Source: an uncultured Paracoccaceae bacterium (GTDB taxonomy: Bacteria > Pseudomonadota > Alphaproteobacteria > Rhodobacterales > Rhodobacteraceae). From it: a stretch of DNA of 64,000 nt. The notes under the pieces are model-generated. The model worked only from the letters and a program-made list of their open reading frames with translations, made no database searches and had not been told where the DNA came from. The position numbers and the translations under genes are program-made. The stretch covers positions 62,001 to 126,000 of the forward strand of contig CANLYJ010000003.1 in NCBI GenBank assembly GCA_947495295.1, given 5' to 3'. Positions 1 to 7,438 of this stretch are shown piece after piece (the stretch's first letter is position 1; every line of letters starts with the position of its first letter).

Positions 1-663
1 GGATCGCTGATTGTCGGTAATCCCCGGGATGCCCCGGTTCATCGCATAGACAACATCATTTCCCAGCCGTTCCAGCATATAGTCGCACATCTTCAGCGCG
101 CCAAAAGCGGATGAGAAATCAAACCAGTTGGCGGGCTGATTTTCGAGGTATTTCAAAGGCGTATGAAACGCCCAGACAAATGTGGTCAGATCAGCATTGC
201 CTGCCAGCTTGTCGATATTGTCGGCTTGTGTCGCCAGTTCAGACGGGCCAAAGATCACAAAGTCATACAGGTCGGCATCCTGATCGACCTGTGTCGCATA
301 GGTCGCCTGCAAGGAATGCTCGATCTGGCGACTTGCAAACTCGGTCGTTTCATAGGCGATGCCCAACTCATCAAGACGCTTGATCAGGGCAAGATAGTTC
401 CGGGCCCAGAAGTCTGACGTATCAGCAGAGGGGTAGATCAGCGCGATCTGGATCGGGTTTTCCAACGTCCCCTTGAACGGCACCGCCTCTGCCCCGACAA
501 CGGCCTGTAACGCATCCAGCGTACCATCCGCATTGACCTGCTCTGGCACCCAGTAATCGCGATCTGCGTCATCGGGCAGTGCAACCAGCGGCAGATGACC
601 ATCGGCAAAGGCAGCCGTGCCCAGCACGGCGCAAAGCGCCACAGAACTTAAGGTATATTTCAT
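1..663 (-). CDS. LuxP-like periplasmic binding protein (partial, cut by window edge)
   Basis: This is the first 221 codons of a periplasmic binding protein of the type 1 (sugar/LuxP) fold; the C-terminal part lies beyond base 1. An N-terminal signal peptide ends near AFADG. From about residue 65 the segment reads PIQIALIYPSADTSDFWARN, which I align from memory with the N-lobe of Vibrio LuxP ([20 protein letters not shown]), the autoinducer-2 receptor. The Ser and Trp corresponding to LuxP Ser79 and Trp82 are kept, while the Gln77 and Asn159 positions differ, so the ligand may not be AI-2. It is the last gene visible in a minus-strand ABC operon and starts 47 bp after the upstream permease gene. 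A GGAGG-like site lies before the ATG. Family membership is fairly sure; the ligand is unknown. Confidence 0.75.
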   Translation of the reverse strand, partial: MKYTLSSVALCAVLGTAAFADGHLPLVALPDDADRDYWVPEQVNADGTLDALQAVVGAEAVPFKGTLENPIQIALIYPSADTSDFWARNYLALIKRLDELGIAYETTEFASRQIEHSLQATYATQVDQDADLYDFVIFGPSELATQADNIDKLAGNADLTTFVWAFHTPLKYLENQPANWFDFSSAFGALKMCDYMLERLGNDVVYAMNRGIPGITDNQRS

Positions 664-710
664 CGTATTTCCTCCCAGAAATGATGTGGATTGATCCACG
701 TTTGAATGGC

Positions 711-1823
711 TTAAACAGGTGGGCTGGCCAGCAGCAGACCCAGCACCACCAACACGATCAGCGCGGCCATCAGACCGGCCGTCAGCACAGCGATTTTGCG
801 AAAATCAGGATTTGCCAGCAGACTGCCCAACCCGGCAGACCCATCGCGATCCTTCTTTTGCATCCATGTGTAAATGGCCACTGACAGGATGATCACGACG
901 CCGGATGCCACGGATTGCCAGAAAAACTCGATCCGCAGGGTGACCAGCGCATTGATCATCATCGACAACAGCAGCACCCCGGCCAGTGACCCCAGGATCG
1001 ATGCCCGCCCGCCAAACAAGGAGGTGCCACCAACAACCACAGCCGCAATCACATGCAGGTTGAAGTAAGGGGCGGATGTGGCCTGCACCGCGTTCAGTTT
1101 GCCTGTCAGCATCAGACCACCAAGCGCGGCCATCGCCCCCATCAGCACATAGGCATAGATGCGGTGGCGGTTCACGCTGATTCCGGTCATCGCGGATGCT
1201 TCGGGGTTTGACCCGATGGCAATCGTGTAGCGGCCAAAATGACTGAACTTCAGCAAGGCGTAGCCAGCAACCAATGTCAGCAGACCAATCACCACAGGGG
1301 TCGGCAGAAACAGGAACACCTGACCGCGGCCAATCTCGGTAATCAAATCGGGAAACCGCGCAAGGACCAAACCTTTGGCCAGCACCAGCGCAAAACCGCG
1401 ATAGACCAGATCCATCGCCAGCGTGCCGATCAGATCAGGCACGCGGAACACGGTAATCACCAACCCGTTCAACAACCCCATCGCCGCCCCCAGCAGAAGG
1501 CAGATGATCACGGCAATCCCCGCCGGAACGTCATATTGCTTGATCAGGAAGGCCATGATGATGGCCGAAAGGGCGGCAATGGACCCGATAGACAGATCAA
1601 TACCGCGCTGGGTAATGACAAATGTCATCGCCATCGCCATCGGCATATACAGGGCGGCATCCAGCAAAATCTGATTGATATTGGACACCCGGAAGTAACG
1701 GGCAGGTTCAACAATGCCCATGAACAGGGCGATCATGGCAATCATCACCAGCGGGCCAAGAATCCCGATAAAGGGCTCGATGCGGCCAAACAGCCCGTTT
1801 GAAGATTCTGTCGTGCTTGTCAT
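711..1823 (-). CDS. ABC sugar-type transporter permease (second cassette)
   Basis: Inner-membrane permease of the RbsC/FrcC type (BPD_transp_2), 370 residues with about ten hydrophobic segments. Two family features are visible: an AIGSNPEASAMTGI cytoplasmic loop near residue 205 that would contact the ATPase, and a VVVGGTSLFGGRASILGSLA stretch near residue 265. The C-terminus carries an extra hydrophobic segment after a charged linker (MQKKDRDGS), a little longer than usual. It follows the single-domain ATPase gene by 11 bp and precedes the LuxP-like binding protein gene, so these three probably form one import complex. Substrate is not deducible from sequence; a pentose, hexose, polyol or furanosyl ligand is likely from the family. 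Confidence 0.88.
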   Translation of the reverse strand: MTSTTESSNGLFGRIEPFIGILGPLVMIAMIALFMGIVEPARYFRVSNINQILLDAALYMPMAMAMTFVITQRGIDLSIGSIAALSAIIMAFLIKQYDVPAGIAVIICLLLGAAMGLLNGLVITVFRVPDLIGTLAMDLVYRGFALVLAKGLVLARFPDLITEIGRGQVFLFLPTPVVIGLLTLVAGYALLKFSHFGRYTIAIGSNPEASAMTGISVNRHRIYAYVLMGAMAALGGLMLTGKLNAVQATSAPYFNLHVIAAVVVGGTSLFGGRASILGSLAGVLLLSMMINALVTLRIEFFWQSVASGVVIILSVAIYTWMQKKDRDGSAGLGSLLANPDFRKIAVLTAGLMAALIVLVVLGLLLASPPV

Positions 1824-1834
1824 GCGCGGGCTCC

Positions 1835-2596
1835 TCAGGCGGCTTTATGGGCACCGGTGATCAGGCCGAGGACCTCCTCACTGGTGGTTTCGGCGGTTGT
1901 GACAACGCCAGCGCATTCGCCCCGGCGCATGACGTGGATGCGATCTGAAATTTCAAAAACATCATCCAGCGCATGGCTGATCACGATGACGGCCAACCCC
2001 TGCTCTTTCAGGACCTGGATCAGCTTCAGCGTGCGCGCGGTTTCCTGCGGGCCAAGGGCAGCGGTGGGTTCATCCATCACCAGCACACGCAAATCATCGT
2101 GGCGCACCGCACGGGCAATCGCGACGGCCTGCCGTTGACCGCCCGACAGGCTTTCGGTGGCGGCATCCATGCTTTTCAGCGTGACACCCAGCCGGTCATG
2201 CAACACGCGGGTGGCCTCGGCCTTCATCCGGGCATTGGCCAGGACCGGGATACCCATGACCTTGGTGGTCAATTCAGATCCCAGAAACAGGTTTTCCGCA
2301 GGGGTCAGATGATCCGCCAGCGCAAGGTTTTGATAAACCGCATCAATCCCATTCTGGATCGCATCGGCATGGCTGGCCATGACCAGCGGCTGACCTTCAA
2401 ACGTGATACGACCCTGGGTTGGTTGATAAACGCCCGTCAACACCTTGATCAGGGTCGATTTTCCGGCGCCGTTATCACCGACGATAGACAGCACCTCGCC
2501 TGCATAAGCAGATAAATCAACATCGCGCAGCGCGGTCACCCCGCCAAAGCGTTTGGTGATCCCGTGCATTTGGATAATCGGCGTCGTATCAGTCAT
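1835..2596 (-). CDS. ABC sugar-type transporter ATP-binding protein, single domain
   Basis: A 253-residue single-domain ATPase of the FrcA type, unlike the double RbsA type made by the upstream gene 4782-6275. Walker A is GDNGAGKST, the signature is LSGGQRQAVAIARAV, Walker B is VLVMDEPTAALG and the switch histidine lies in VIVISHAL. I place the start at the internal ATG at 2596 (MTDTTPIIQ) because GAGG lies six bases upstream; the frame stays open nine codons further. It sits between a binding protein gene and a permease gene in the same direction, so it probably energises the permease at 711-1823. Confidence 0.88.
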   Translation of the reverse strand: MTDTTPIIQMHGITKRFGGVTALRDVDLSAYAGEVLSIVGDNGAGKSTLIKVLTGVYQPTQGRITFEGQPLVMASHADAIQNGIDAVYQNLALADHLTPAENLFLGSELTTKVMGIPVLANARMKAEATRVLHDRLGVTLKSMDAATESLSGGQRQAVAIARAVRHDDLRVLVMDEPTAALGPQETARTLKLIQVLKEQGLAVIVISHALDDVFEISDRIHVMRRGECAGVVTTAETTSEEVLGLITGAHKAA

Positions 2597-2632
2597 CACA
2601 GCCTCAAATGGTATCGTTAACATTTCAAAGCA

Positions 2633-2654
2633 GGGACGCCCCGAAAGGCGTCCC
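2633..2654 (-). terminator. Intercistronic hairpin after the binding-protein gene
   Basis: GGGACGCC and GGCGTCCC form a perfect 8-bp stem with a 6-base loop, 13 bases past the binding-protein stop codon and before the next gene. No strong U-run follows. Such hairpins often protect the 3' end of a binding-protein message or cause partial termination, giving more binding protein than membrane parts. This is inference from position. Confidence 0.6.
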
Positions 2655-2667
2655 CACCTCGGGAGTA

Positions 2668-3714
2668 TTACTTCCAGATCGCCGTATAAGCCTCGCGATA
2701 GGCAACATCGGGGTCAAAGGCGTTGCTATCGCCCAGCTTTTCCAACCCTTCCGTGGTGACCAAAGCCGGCGACGTGACATAGCCGGAACAGGCCTCGCCC
2801 TGAATGGCGCGGTTCAGTTCATCCACCAACTGCCAGCCTTGCAGGTTCAGTGGCTCCGCCACGGTGATCGCCTGAAACTGCTCTGCGCGAATACGCTGAA
2901 ACGCAGCCTCTGACCCATCACCGGCAGACCCGGCCTTGGGGGATCCATCACCGGGAATACCAGCAGCAGCCAATGCAGGCCCCATAAAGTCGAAATACAG
3001 GTCGTTGATCGCCAACGAATGCGTCCAGCTATCCCCGTATTTCTGCAACAGACTTGTGGTCAGCGGACCCATACGGCTGGAGGTATCGGCAATCGGCGTA
3101 TCAACATATTCCAGCACCGTGCCGCCCATGGCCTCAATCGTTTCCTGAATGCGGTCGGCCTTGTCGATCGCAATCTGATAGGTGGAGTCGGTGAAAATCA
3201 CCACGCCGACATCATCCCCACCATCCTTGATCGCCCATTCGGCGGCAACTTCAGACACGGTCATCGCGTCAGTGGACACATTGGCAAAAATACCACCCGG
3301 CGCATCACAGCCGATCACGGGGCCGGAATGCCAGGCGACCATCGGAATATCGGCGGCAACCACAGCTTCAAGTGCGGCCTGCTGCTCAACGGCATCAAAA
3401 CCGTTGATGACAATCCCATCGGGCTGCAAGGCAAGGGCCTGACCAATCGCCGCCGTGCGGCCTTGCACGGACCCTGCCCCATCGATCACCCGCACGTCCC
3501 AGCCGATCACATCAACGGCCTCTTCGATGCCGCTGGTCACACCCAGAATACCACCGTTTTTCAGATCACCGGCAAGCACAACAATGGTCTTGCCTTCAGC
3601 ACCAGCCGGGCCGGTCGTAGGGCCATCAAATGCATCCTGGGCAAAGCTTGGGGCAGACAGGCCCGCCAATACTGTGCTGGCCAATAGCGTCTTAAGTAAT
3701 GTTCTCTTTCTCAT
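2668..3714 (-). CDS. ABC sugar-type transporter substrate-binding protein
   Basis: A 348-residue periplasmic binding protein of the Peripla_BP_4/RbsB class. It has a clear Sec signal peptide (KRTLLKTLLASTVLAGLSAPSFAQ, shown here only to mark cleavage near residue 24). The mature part opens with KTIVVLAGDLKNGGILG and has the ALALQPDGIVINGFD segment typical of the first lobe. Two cysteines (GCDAPGG and GEACSGY) may form a disulfide. The start at 3714 has GGGAGAG seven bases upstream; an in-frame ATG ten codons earlier has none. It follows the permease gene 3741-4763 and is separated from the next ATPase gene by a hairpin. Ligand unknown. Confidence 0.88.
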   Translation of the reverse strand: MRKRTLLKTLLASTVLAGLSAPSFAQDAFDGPTTGPAGAEGKTIVVLAGDLKNGGILGVTSGIEEAVDVIGWDVRVIDGAGSVQGRTAAIGQALALQPDGIVINGFDAVEQQAALEAVVAADIPMVAWHSGPVIGCDAPGGIFANVSTDAMTVSEVAAEWAIKDGGDDVGVVIFTDSTYQIAIDKADRIQETIEAMGGTVLEYVDTPIADTSSRMGPLTTSLLQKYGDSWTHSLAINDLYFDFMGPALAAAGIPGDGSPKAGSAGDGSEAAFQRIRAEQFQAITVAEPLNLQGWQLVDELNRAIQGEACSGYVTSPALVTTEGLEKLGDSNAFDPDVAYREAYTAIWK

Positions 3715-3740
3715 CTTTCTCTCTCCCTTAAAAACGAATG

Positions 3741-4763
3741 TCATTGATGGGCGGCACCTTTTTTGCGCTGCGCATAACCGGCAATGCCAATGGCGATCAG
3801 CAGGGTCAGCCCGTTAAACATCGGCTCCACCCAGAAACTGCCGCCAAATTGCTGGATGCCCGAAATACCGACCGCCAGGATCACAACACCCACAATTGTG
3901 CCCCAGACATTGACCCGGCCCGGTTTGATCGTGGTGGAGCCAAGGAAGGCACCCACCAAAGCAGGCAACAGGAATTCCAACCCGACAGAGGCCTGACCGA
4001 TCCGCAGTTTCGACGCCAGAATAATCCCCGCCAATGCGGTTAGCGTTCCCGAAGTGACAAAGGCACCAACCACGAATTTGCGGGTCGGAATACCGTTTAG
4101 CTCTGCGGCCTTTGGGTTCGCCCCAATGGCATACAAGTAACGGCCAACAGGCGTGTATTCGAGGATGATCCAAAGCGCGACAGTGATCGCCAGAATGTAA
4201 AACCCGGTTATCGGCAGGCCAAAAACAAAGGTCCCGTTCAGCGCATAAAACCCCTCCGGCAAGATACCGACAATCTGCCGACCACCCGTATGCCACAGCG
4301 CCAGTGCATAAAGGACGGTGCCAGTGCCAAGCGTTGCAATAAAGGCGTCGATCTTTGCAATCTCAACCAGAAAACCGTTCAGGACACCGGTCAGGGCACC
4401 CAAAGCCAGCACAATCAGACAAGCAATCGGCCATGGCACGCCGTATAGCGTCTGCAATGAAATGGCGAGGATATGCCAAAGCACAATGCCATAGCCCACC
4501 GTCAGATCGATCCGGCCCGCCACCATCGGGATCATCGCCGCAAGTGACAACAGCGCAATAATCGCCTTGTCAGAGATGATGGCGCGGACATTCAGCATCG
4601 TCGGAAAGGTGTTGGGCAGCAGGATCGAAAACAGGATGATCAGCCCGAACATCAAGATAACCAGCCCGTAAACCGGGATCAGCCGCAACAGCTTCCCGCC
4701 CGAGGACAGCTTGGCCAGTTCGTCCCGTGTCGGTTCAAGCGCGTCGGATTCGACAGAGTTCAT
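3741..4763 (-). CDS. ABC sugar-type transporter permease (first cassette)
   Basis: Inner-membrane permease of the RbsC family, 340 residues. The N-terminus is charged and cytoplasmic (MNSVESDALEPTRDE), followed by about nine to ten hydrophobic helices. The ATPase-contact loop AIGANPKAAELNGIPTRK lies near residue 225, and the C-terminal half has LVGAFLGSTTIKPGRVNVWG, as in RbsC proteins. It begins 18 bp after the double ATPase gene and is followed by the binding-protein gene, so genes 6275 to 2668 make a complete importer by themselves. The match to the second permease (711-1823) is only at family level, so this is not a recent duplication. Confidence 0.88.
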   Translation of the reverse strand: MNSVESDALEPTRDELAKLSSGGKLLRLIPVYGLVILMFGLIILFSILLPNTFPTMLNVRAIISDKAIIALLSLAAMIPMVAGRIDLTVGYGIVLWHILAISLQTLYGVPWPIACLIVLALGALTGVLNGFLVEIAKIDAFIATLGTGTVLYALALWHTGGRQIVGILPEGFYALNGTFVFGLPITGFYILAITVALWIILEYTPVGRYLYAIGANPKAAELNGIPTRKFVVGAFVTSGTLTALAGIILASKLRIGQASVGLEFLLPALVGAFLGSTTIKPGRVNVWGTIVGVVILAVGISGIQQFGGSFWVEPMFNGLTLLIAIGIAGYAQRKKGAAHQ

Positions 4764-4781
4764 GAAGGCTGCTCCGGTTCT

Positions 4782-6275
4782 CTATGCTGCGTCACTGGCC
4801 GATGCGGCCTGAATAAGGGATTGGGTCGAAAGGCTGACATCACGCAACTCCGACACGATACGGCCCCGGCTAAAGACGATGGCGCGGTGGCAGATATTGG
4901 CGACTTCCTCGAAATCGGTCGACACAACCAACACCCCCATGCCAGAGGCGAGCGCCTCGTATAACAGATGATAAATCTCGGCCTTTGCACCGACATCCAC
5001 GCCAGCGGTCGGGTCTTCGGCAATCAAAAACCGGCGCCCGGTATCCAACCACCGGCCCACCACGACCTTTTGTTGATTGCCGCCTGACAGGGCCTCAATC
5101 GCAAGGGTGGGATCATTGGGCGACAGACCAACGCGCGCGCCCAATTCCTGTGCCATCGCGTCCTCAGTGCGGCGACCCAACAGGCTGAACAGGCCGCGTT
5201 TGGTTGCGGCGGGGTTGATAAACGCGTTTTCACGAACGCTCAGCGCAGGCGCAATGGATTCGACCACACGGTCACGCGCCACAAATCCGATTCCCGATTG
5301 CATGGCCGCGCGGGCATTTTCCAGATTGGGCGTAACACCATCCAGCAGAACAGTGCCCTCATGCGGCTCCAAACCAAACAGGGCGCGGCCGACATCCTCA
5401 TGCCCGGCCCCGCGCAACCCAACCAGACCGACCAATTCACCGCGTTGCACCTGAAAACTGACATTGCTGACGTTGCGGGTGTGCAGGTTGGCCACCGACA
5501 GCACCTCGCTGCCTTCCTCTGCATCCGGGCGCGCAATCTCGCGGGCTTTGCGACCCACAATCAGGCTCACCAAATCCTCGGCATTGGTATGGGCAATATC
5601 GCGCATCCCAACCATCACGCCGTCGCGTAACACGGCAACACGATCGGCAATCTGGAAAATCTCATCCAGCCGGTGGCTGACATAGATCATGCCAACACCC
5701 TTGTCGCGCAACGGGCGCAGGGCCTTGAACAGACGCTCCACCTCATCTGCGGGCAAGGACGCGGTCGGCTCATCCAGCACCAGAAAATCGCATTCAACGG
5801 CCAGGGCGCGGGCAATCGCCACCAGCGACTTTTCCGTGCGCGACAGGCTCGCCACCCTGGCAGTCGGCTCAAAATCCGCCTCGACATGGGCCAAGGCAAC
5901 ACGGGCGCGCGCCTCTGTCGCGGGCCAATCGATCCGGCCCGCCTTGCGGGCATAGCCAACAGCAAGGGCGATGTTTTCCGCGACGGACATCCATTCAATC
6001 AGGCCAAGATCCTGATGGATAAAGGCGACCGCCTGCTTTTCGGTGATCTTGCCTGCCACATGATTATAAGGCGCACCATCAACACTCACCTGACCGCTAT
6101 CGGCCGTATGAATACCGCCAAGCGTCTTGATCAGCGTGGACTTGCCCGCCCCGTTTTCACCCAGCAAGGCGACAATTTCACCACGGTTGACGCGCAATGT
6201 CACATTGGTCAGCGCATGGGTGCCGCCAAACGTCTTGACGATGCTGTCAAAGAACAGGCCGTCCGTGGTTGCCAT
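4782..6275 (-). CDS. ABC sugar transporter ATP-binding protein, double domain (RbsA/MglA type)
   Basis: A 497-residue tandem ATPase. The first half has Walker A GENGAGKS (residues 39-46), Walker B FLVLDEPTASLP and a degenerate signature LSRTEKSLV. The second half has a degenerate Walker A (GLRGAGHEDV), as is normal in this family, and an intact LSGGNQQKVVVGRW signature with FLIAEDPTAGVDVG. This matches RbsA/MglA/XylG architecture. GGAGG stands nine bases before the ATG. It is the first gene of the minus-strand operon and starts about 35 bp from an operator palindrome, so it is probably repressed by the divergent LacI regulator. Confidence 0.9.
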   Translation of the reverse strand: MATTDGLFFDSIVKTFGGTHALTNVTLRVNRGEIVALLGENGAGKSTLIKTLGGIHTADSGQVSVDGAPYNHVAGKITEKQAVAFIHQDLGLIEWMSVAENIALAVGYARKAGRIDWPATEARARVALAHVEADFEPTARVASLSRTEKSLVAIARALAVECDFLVLDEPTASLPADEVERLFKALRPLRDKGVGMIYVSHRLDEIFQIADRVAVLRDGVMVGMRDIAHTNAEDLVSLIVGRKAREIARPDAEEGSEVLSVANLHTRNVSNVSFQVQRGELVGLVGLRGAGHEDVGRALFGLEPHEGTVLLDGVTPNLENARAAMQSGIGFVARDRVVESIAPALSVRENAFINPAATKRGLFSLLGRRTEDAMAQELGARVGLSPNDPTLAIEALSGGNQQKVVVGRWLDTGRRFLIAEDPTAGVDVGAKAEIYHLLYEALASGMGVLVVSTDFEEVANICHRAIVFSRGRIVSELRDVSLSTQSLIQAASASDAA

Positions 6276-6309
6276 AAAATTTCCTCCCCACGCTATCGGT
6301 ATCTGCTAA

Positions 6310-6321
6310 GTTACCGGTAAC
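6310..6321. promoter_or_regulatory. LacI-family operator O1 (GTTACCGGTAAC)
   Basis: A perfect 12-bp palindrome with the GTTA-N4-TAAC pattern of GntR/LacI-family operators. It lies between the divergent transporter operon (ATG at 6275) and the regulator gene (ATG at 6426). Its centre is 57 bp from that of the second palindrome. Confidence 0.75.
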
Positions 6322-6360
6322 GTAGCTTTAGCATTTGTCGAAAGCGCCTACCTGTCAAGG

Positions 6361-6384
6361 CAATTTGTTATCGATAACAAATTG
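6361..6384. promoter_or_regulatory. LacI-family operator O2, 24-bp perfect palindrome
   Basis: The half site CAATTTGTTATC is followed directly by its reverse complement, a 24-bp palindrome with the core GTTATCGATAAC. It shares GTTA-N4-TAAC with the site at 6310-6321 and lies about 40 bp before the regulator's start codon, so it could control both divergent promoters and autoregulation. Confidence 0.8.
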
Positions 6385-6425
6385 CGATTAAACTGCGCCG
6401 CCATGCGAGGAAAGGAACGTCGCGC

Positions 6426-7433
6426 ATGACCAGAAAAACAAGCACAAAACTCGAAGACATCGCGCGCGCAGCCGGCGTTTCGAAAATGACGGTCAGCCGG
6501 GTGATGCGCGGCGGGACCGGGTTTTCGGACGCAACCCGGGACAAGGTTCTGGCCGAGGCGGATCGGCTGCAATACCTGCCAAACCGAATCGCTGCGGCCT
6601 TCGGGTCCACCGAAACCAGCACATTGGTGGGGCTTTGCGTGCCGCGTTTCACCTCATCGCTGTTTGGTCATGTGACGGAATCGATCCAAAGCAATCTCAG
6701 CCGTCTTGGTTATCAAACGGTGATTGGCAGCCACGATCAGATCGCCAAGGACGAAGAGCTTTGGCTCAAAACCCTCGCCGCCTGGCGGCCCGCCGGGATC
6801 TTGCTGGCAGGCACGCGCCATACCCCCGATACGATTGAACTGCTTAAAAACCTCTCCGTTCCGGTGATCGAACTATGGGATCTGACAACTGATCCGCTTG
6901 ATATGGCGGTCGGTTTCTCGCATTTCGACTGCGGCCTGACGATGGGCCGCTACGTGGCTCAGCAAGGACGACGGCAGATCGGCTATGTCGGGGCCATGGC
7001 CGGGATCGATACGATGGGGCGGGCTCGGCAACACGGGTTCGAGGCGGCAATGACCGAAGCCGATCTACCGCTCGCGGCTAAAGAAATCGCGCATGACCAC
7101 CCCAGTTTTTATGCCGGCTTTGTTGGCACAGAAAACATCCTGGCGCGCAACCCCGGACTGGACGCGCTTTACTACCATGACGATGAAATGGCGATTGGCG
7201 GCATCGCCTATCTGAACCGGCATGGGATACGGATCAAACATGATATCGGCATCGCCGGTTGGGGCGGGATGGAGGCGGCATCGATCCTGCCGGAACGGCT
7301 GACCACAACTGACATCCCGGCAGGCGCATTAGGGAAGGTCGCGGCGGAAAAACTCGTCACGCGGCTGCGCGGCGACGCTGTGGATGACGTGACGGTCGTG
7401 GCAACGCGGCTGATACCGGGGAACACGGTTTAG
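6426..7433 (+). CDS. LacI-family transcriptional regulator
   Basis: A 335-residue repressor. The helix-turn-helix is at residues 8-27 (LEDIARAAGVSKMTVSRVM), with the hinge region QYLPNRIAAAFGS that inserts into the minor groove. A periplasmic-binding-protein-like effector domain follows (from TLVGLCVPRFTSSLFG), like that of GntR-type regulators of gluconate genes. GGAAAGGAA precedes the ATG. It is divergent from the ABC operon and the shared 150-bp intergenic region holds two palindromic operators. The effector is unknown; the operator motif recurs in front of edd at 44311. The 3' end is 5 bp from the convergent uup gene, with no visible terminator. Confidence 0.9.
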   Translation: MTRKTSTKLEDIARAAGVSKMTVSRVMRGGTGFSDATRDKVLAEADRLQYLPNRIAAAFGSTETSTLVGLCVPRFTSSLFGHVTESIQSNLSRLGYQTVIGSHDQIAKDEELWLKTLAAWRPAGILLAGTRHTPDTIELLKNLSVPVIELWDLTTDPLDMAVGFSHFDCGLTMGRYVAQQGRRQIGYVGAMAGIDTMGRARQHGFEAAMTEADLPLAAKEIAHDHPSFYAGFVGTENILARNPGLDALYYHDDEMAIGGIAYLNRHGIRIKHDIGIAGWGGMEAASILPERLTTTDIPAGALGKVAAEKLVTRLRGDAVDDVTVVATRLIPGNTV

Positions 7434-7438
7434 GCGCG

